Part shown: positions 52,491 through 56,400 of the stretch, in pieces | Position numbering within the stretch: the stretch's first letter is position 1 | How the letters are laid out: the number at the start of each line of letters is the position of its first letter | Origin: Chloroflexi bacterium UBA6622 | GTDB taxonomy: Bacteria; Chloroflexota; UBA11872 | Assembly (NCBI GenBank): GCA_002433065.1 | Contig: DJHK01000007.1 | Location: forward strand, 16,088-72,487 | DNA: 56,400 nucleotides | Direction: 5' to 3' | Notes under the pieces: model-generated | Database searches by the model: none | What the model was told of the DNA's origin: nothing | Seen by the model: only the letters and a program-made list of their open reading frames with translations | Position numbers and translations under genes: made by a program

Positions 52491-52941
52491 CCAGAGCACC
52501 CACCGTAATCGGCTGTCGGTCATAGCATCGCAGTGCCACACCCCACGTAAGGGTCACGCCGGCTCGCAATCTCTCAGGGACCCACGTCATCGCTTTAATT
52601 ACTCTCGTTGTTGAAGCGATCTCCCTCCCTTCACCATCAACAGTGTTGGCTCTCGTGGTCGGACCATAATCCCTGTCCGAGCCTGCGTTAGCCGGCAGCG
52701 TAAGCGTAGGCGCGAGCAACACATCGACCAAACCAACGTTTGTCACCGTCAGAACAATATCAGTACGACCAGGACCAATTTCCTTTGCCTGCATGCCAAG
52801 CTTGAGCTGTGGAGGGGAAGAATCTTCTCGTTTTATATCGTTGGACGCTGAGCAGGCCATCAAGCCCCAAACGCCCATAACTACAGCTATCGCTAAGCTG
52901 AAAGCACGCGTTGATTTCTGAAAACGAGCGATGGTCACCAT
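52384..52941 (-). CDS. Predicted lipoprotein
   Basis: A 185-residue exported protein. Signal peptide SLAIAVVMGVWGLMAC with lipobox LMAC (Cys30), followed by a beta-rich domain with alternating strands (TDIVLTVTNVGLVDVLLAPTLTL, GVTLTWGVALRCYDRQ). Family not recognised; it may be a small cell-surface or DUF4352-like domain. It is divergent from the DUF58 gene and overlaps the MBL gene tail. Confidence 0.7.
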   Translation of the reverse strand: MVTIARFQKSTRAFSLAIAVVMGVWGLMACSASNDIKREDSSPPQLKLGMQAKEIGPGRTDIVLTVTNVGLVDVLLAPTLTLPANAGSDRDYGPTTRANTVDGEGREIASTTRVIKAMTWVPERLRAGVTLTWGVALRCYDRQPITVGALVKSVQVGGVREAPFDELSRNLPVSCRPPVSAGSLR

Positions 52942-53014
52942 AAGGTCGATCGTATTGCAAAATGATTCATTACATGTGTGGTACGACTAAACAACTGACA
53001 TAAAACATACCAGT

Positions 53015-54337
53015 ATGAGCACCCGGCGCCCGTTAATGCTGACAAACAAAGGCTCCCGTGCACGAGCAGCACAGGGAATCACTGAAGTGAGCCTTCACCG
53101 GCCTTCACTAGTTGTCTTTTTCGGCATACTAATAGTTGTCGCCCTTGTCACAACCTCTCCGATCGCGTACTGGCTGCTATACGCGCTTGGCTCGGTTATT
53201 GCCGCCTCCTACTTTTGGACCCGTCACACTGCCTCTAGATTGAAGCTTTATCGACAGCTGCGCACACAGAATTTATCGGTTAATGATGAGGTGGAAGAGC
53301 AGTTCGAACTCATAAATGACAGCCATCTTCCCGTCTTACTAGTGGAGATCGAGGACCACTCCGATCTCCCTGGTTATCAGGCCTCTATGGTTGAAAGCCT
53401 TGGGGCACACCAGTCAAAGAGATGGCGTTGCACTCGGAGAACCCTACGGCGGGGCCTTTTCCGACTCGGCCCAACCGACATACGTGTGGGCGATCCTTTC
53501 GGTATCTTTTCTTCCAGTCAACGAGTCGACGATTACAACACCATCGTCGTCTATCCACCCGTTTCGATTATGCCTGACGTGACTATCCCAAACGGAATGA
53601 TGATCGGAACCTCCCAATCTTCGATCCGCACACAAGAGATCACCTCCGACGTTCGTAGCCTTCGAGACTTCCAGACGGGTGACCCACTTCGTCGAATTCA
53701 TTGGCCATCAACAGCCCGACGAGGCCAACTCCTTGTAAAAGAGTTCGATGTCGAATCATCCACAAGTGTGTGGATTGCTTTAGACCTGGACGGATCAGTG
53801 CAAGCAGGCGAGGGTGAAGCCTCCACTGAAGAGTATGCCGTCAAGATTGTTTCCTCGATCGGCCACCAATTTGTCCGTGACAACCGGGCCGTAGGGTTTA
53901 CAGCCTTTAGTCGAGGAACCCGATACGTTGTCGAACCCCAAAAAGGTCTCAAACAACTTTGGCGAATCCTTGAAGCATTAGCCCTTGTAAAAGCTAGCAG
54001 CGAGGTCCCTTTTGATCAGTTCCTTAGATCGGCACAGCATGGATTTGACCGAGGGACAAGCCTTGTCGCTATTTCTCCATCCTCAAGCCAGCTGTGGATC
54101 AAAACCCTCACCGAGTTTGCGCACAAATCCATACACCCGCTGGCAATTGCAATTGACGCCTCTTCCTTTGGTAATCAACCTTCAAACACACACCTACAGG
54201 CCCAAGGTGCAAACAGCGGAATACGAATCGTCCCCATCACGAAAGGAATGAATTTTGAAACCTTAGAAGCCACGGGCTACGTCCGTAAAGACTTCGAAAG
54301 GTCCTACCACCAACCTCGATCAACAACCCAAAAGTGA
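53015..54337 (+). CDS. DUF58 family protein
   Basis: A 440-residue protein with two N-terminal membrane spans (SLVVFFGILIVVALVTTSPIAYWLLYALGSVIAASYF), a beta-sandwich region, then the DUF58 signature RSLRDFQTGDPLRRIHWPSTARRGQLLVKEF, and a VWA-like fold after it (VWIALDLDGSV). DUF58 proteins are usually encoded beside MoxR ATPases and TgpA-type transglutaminases; the transglutaminase follows seven bases later, a MoxR is not visible here. Confidence 0.88.
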   Translation: MSTRRPLMLTNKGSRARAAQGITEVSLHRPSLVVFFGILIVVALVTTSPIAYWLLYALGSVIAASYFWTRHTASRLKLYRQLRTQNLSVNDEVEEQFELINDSHLPVLLVEIEDHSDLPGYQASMVESLGAHQSKRWRCTRRTLRRGLFRLGPTDIRVGDPFGIFSSSQRVDDYNTIVVYPPVSIMPDVTIPNGMMIGTSQSSIRTQEITSDVRSLRDFQTGDPLRRIHWPSTARRGQLLVKEFDVESSTSVWIALDLDGSVQAGEGEASTEEYAVKIVSSIGHQFVRDNRAVGFTAFSRGTRYVVEPQKGLKQLWRILEALALVKASSEVPFDQFLRSAQHGFDRGTSLVAISPSSSQLWIKTLTEFAHKSIHPLAIAIDASSFGNQPSNTHLQAQGANSGIRIVPITKGMNFETLEATGYVRKDFERSYHQPRSTTQK

Positions 54338-54344
54338 TGGCGTC

Positions 54345-56400
54345 ATGAGCGTTGGCACCCTACCCATCACACAAGAGCAGCCAAGCAAGCGCCCACTGTC
54401 TCGATCGATGGCGGTAACCGTCACACTCGTACTCCTCATCACCCTCGCACCTCTTGCAAGCATCCATTCGGTCGAATGGGCACCAGGAACACTCATACTT
54501 TTTCCCAGTGGATTAGCCGCAGTCGGCTTGGCATCCGCCCTTTCACATTCAAAACTTCGATCTGTATGGATCGTCGTGATCGGCTTAACCACTGATTTAG
54601 GCGTGGCCTTCATTGTCGCGTCCGAAGCATTTCCAGGACCATTCGACGCCATCCGAAACTTCATCGATTTGTTTAGCTCCACCATTGAATGGGTCAGGAA
54701 ACGGGAAGCGGGAGAACTCTTCCATGAGCAACCCCTCACATCGGCCCTTACGGAAAGCAGCCAATTACTCGCCGACATGGTCTTCAGGCTTGATGCTTGG
54801 CTCCAAGCCACTCTTGCTCTACAGATCAGCCGAGACAACATCATTTTTATTTTCTGGATGACGATGGCAGCTTGGGCAATAGGCTTTATAGCAGCGTGGG
54901 CTGCTCTCCGCCTAAACAATGCATACATTGCTATCACACCAGCCCTTTTGGCGATCGGGGTCAACATCACCTATGTCGGTACCGACTGGGTGCCCTTCGC
55001 CATTTTTCTGTTTGCAAGCTTGGCACTTGTGGTCCATTCACGCATGGTCCGACTTGAAACTAAATGGGCCGCCGAAGGCACCGATTACTCGGACGAACTA
55101 GCCCCGAACCTTTTCATCGCAACTGGAGTACTTATTTCCTTCATAGTTTTGCTTTCGGTTGCACTACCCCGAGCCCAAGGGAACCCCGTAGCCGAAGCCT
55201 TCTGGACCTACCTTGGAGATGGTTGGGGCAATGTGGAAACAGGGATCCAACGAATCTTTGGTGGCGTTTCAAACCCAAGGGGTTCATCAGCACCCGGTCG
55301 TGAAACGTTAAGCCTTTCGGGTCCTGAACCGCTCAGCCGCCCCGGATCACTACTCATAGAGTCCACTGAGCCTTCCTACTGGAGAGGACAGACATTCGAC
55401 ATTTACACGGGAAGAGCTTGGCGAAGTTCGCAACGAAACCTCGAAAGCCGACGAGCAAATGAACGGTTAACAGATTCCGTACGCCTGAAATCTCGCCTGC
55501 CCTCGCGATCTAACATTGAGATTATCGAGTCAAACTCCAGCCTTTTATATGCTCCCGGTGACGCCCTACGGGTCAATCGTCCCTATCAAGTACAGATCAG
55601 CCAAAGGGATGGACCGATAGACGATTACGCTTCAATCCGCTCAACCCGCCGTGCAGGCCAGCACCTTGTTTACTCTGTCGACAGCACGCTTGCCGCCGCC
55701 ACGATTGACCAACTCCGCAACGCGTCAACGAAATACCCTGATTGGATCGACCGCTACCTCGAACTACCGAAATTGAGCCCGAGAGTTGCTGAGCTTTCCT
55801 CCCGACTCTCTAAGGCTGGAGCCACAGCATATGACCGAGCTCAAGCAGCCGAGTTTTTCATGCGACGATTCCCATATTCGCCGTCCACCCCCCACCTCCC
55901 CGAAGACCGTGACGCTGCTGATTTCTTTCTTTTTGACCTCCGACAAGGCCACTCTTCCCTGATTGCCTCAACAATGGTGGTGCTTGTTCGTTCCATGGGC
56001 ATTCCAGCCAGGTTGGCCCACGGCTTCAGCCTTGGAATCTTTGACCCTTCAACCCAACGCTATTTTGTTAGCTCCGAAGACTCCCACACTTGGGCCGAGG
56101 TCTATTTCCCTTCATACGGATGGGTTCTCTTCGAGCCTTCAGGATTTCGGGTCCCATCGGTGAGAGGTGCTGCATTGAACTCATCGGCCAGTAGTAACCC
56201 AGACACAAATAGCACGCGTACCGACCTTACAGACGTAGAAGATTTCCTTGATGAGCTGGGGGCTATAGGACCAAACGATTTCCAACCACTTAAACCACCT
56301 GAAGACACAAGCTGGGTTCAATCCATCTTGAACAACCTGAAAAGTGCACCTCGCACCTTGATTGCACTTGGAGCCCTCGTGGCAGCGGCCGCTGCCACGT
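54345..56400 (+). CDS. TgpA-like transglutaminase-domain membrane protein, catalytic Cys replaced (partial)
   Basis: Partial protein of at least 685 residues, cut by the right edge. Six to seven N-terminal spans (for example VTVTLVLLITLAPLASI, FIFWMTMAAWAIGFIAAWAAL, LFIATGVLISFIVLLSVALP) are followed by an extracytoplasmic DUF3488/transglutaminase region. The active-site segment reads FDLRQGHSSLIASTMVVLVR, with Ser537 where homologues have Cys (GYCEYFAS); His581 (SHTWAEVYF) and the FEPS motif remain. A further membrane segment begins near the window end. It follows DUF58, its usual partner. Confidence 0.85.
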   Translation, partial: MSVGTLPITQEQPSKRPLSRSMAVTVTLVLLITLAPLASIHSVEWAPGTLILFPSGLAAVGLASALSHSKLRSVWIVVIGLTTDLGVAFIVASEAFPGPFDAIRNFIDLFSSTIEWVRKREAGELFHEQPLTSALTESSQLLADMVFRLDAWLQATLALQISRDNIIFIFWMTMAAWAIGFIAAWAALRLNNAYIAITPALLAIGVNITYVGTDWVPFAIFLFASLALVVHSRMVRLETKWAAEGTDYSDELAPNLFIATGVLISFIVLLSVALPRAQGNPVAEAFWTYLGDGWGNVETGIQRIFGGVSNPRGSSAPGRETLSLSGPEPLSRPGSLLIESTEPSYWRGQTFDIYTGRAWRSSQRNLESRRANERLTDSVRLKSRLPSRSNIEIIESNSSLLYAPGDALRVNRPYQVQISQRDGPIDDYASIRSTRRAGQHLVYSVDSTLAAATIDQLRNASTKYPDWIDRYLELPKLSPRVAELSSRLSKAGATAYDRAQAAEFFMRRFPYSPSTPHLPEDRDAADFFLFDLRQGHSSLIASTMVVLVRSMGIPARLAHGFSLGIFDPSTQRYFVSSEDSHTWAEVYFPSYGWVLFEPSGFRVPSVRGAALNSSASSNPDTNSTRTDLTDVEDFLDELGAIGPNDFQPLKPPEDTSWVQSILNNLKSAPRTLIALGALVAAAAAT

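Noticed and set aside
54320..54970. Minus-strand 216-codon frame
   Set aside because: It mirrors the transglutaminase gene, which has membrane spans and a clear domain on the plus strand.
1..56400. CRISPR arrays, insertion sequences, prophage and integron features
   Set aside because: No repeat-spacer pattern, transposase, integrase or phage structural gene could be seen.

Overview
This window reads as a continuous piece of chromosome from a bacterium of mid GC content. It is most likely a member of the Chloroflexota, perhaps a marine Dehalococcoidia/SAR202-type lineage; this placement is inference from content, not from a marker tree. Support comes from the Val-Glu-Lys-rich repeat linker after the lipobox of the iron-binding protein (a style common in Chloroflexota solute-binding proteins), an archaeal-type phosphoglycerate mutase, a large SRP RNA with an Alu domain, a T-box in front of the trp operon, DUF5069, and many GTG/TTG starts with overlapping stop/start codons. 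I see no phage, transposon, integron or CRISPR array.

Layout, left to right. 1-8.5 kb: two Gfo/Idh/MocA oxidoreductases (the first cut by the window edge), a YchF-like protein with a degenerate P-loop, an acyltransferase-3 membrane protein with no canonical start codon before its conserved N-terminus, a CocE-type hydrolase, a phytanoyl-CoA dioxygenase-like enzyme and a GNAT protein. 8.8-11.4 kb: a tight cluster of a TIGR03936 (DUF2344) protein, a kinase-fold protein, DUF5069 and a Nif3-like metal protein. 11.4-13.6 kb: a membrane protein, an MFS transporter and tRNA-Lys(CTT). 14-18.2 kb: a four-gene run of fatty acid desaturase, glycosidase-like beta-propeller, nitrilase-family amidohydrolase and NAD-dependent epimerase, preceded by a tiny leader ORF. 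18.2-28.9 kb: an FAD oxidoreductase, a cupin, DUF72, a 2TM protein, selA, apgM, cysK, mnmA, a zinc-ribbon protein, two GT2 glycosyltransferases and a sugar isomerase-like TIM barrel.

28.9-37.6 kb is a tryptophan operon: promoter, T-box riboswitch with UGG specifier, trpE-G-D-C-F, an unknown lipoprotein, trpB-A, and a membrane-anchored alpha/beta hydrolase. Almost every junction overlaps by a few bases, so translation is probably coupled along the operon. The T-box has no U-tract after its antiterminator-type helix, but an alternative helix reaches the trpE Shine-Dalgarno, so it probably controls translation.

38.1-41.9 kb: two tandem tRNA-Ser genes (CGA and GGA), then a ferric-iron ABC transporter (Tat-type lipoprotein plus two-domain permease; no ATPase gene beside it). 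Its promoter region carries three 16-bp palindromes at an exact 22-bp period. 42-47.3 kb (minus strand): a five-gene run of threonine aldolase, alpha/beta hydrolase, DUF6807 and two Gfo/Idh/MocA proteins. 47.4-52.5 kb: large SRP RNA, a ROK kinase, and dnaX-ebfC-recR followed by a metallo-beta-lactamase-fold gene. 52.4-56.4 kb: a lipoprotein, a DUF58 protein and a TgpA-like transglutaminase membrane protein whose catalytic cysteine position reads as serine; it runs off the right edge.
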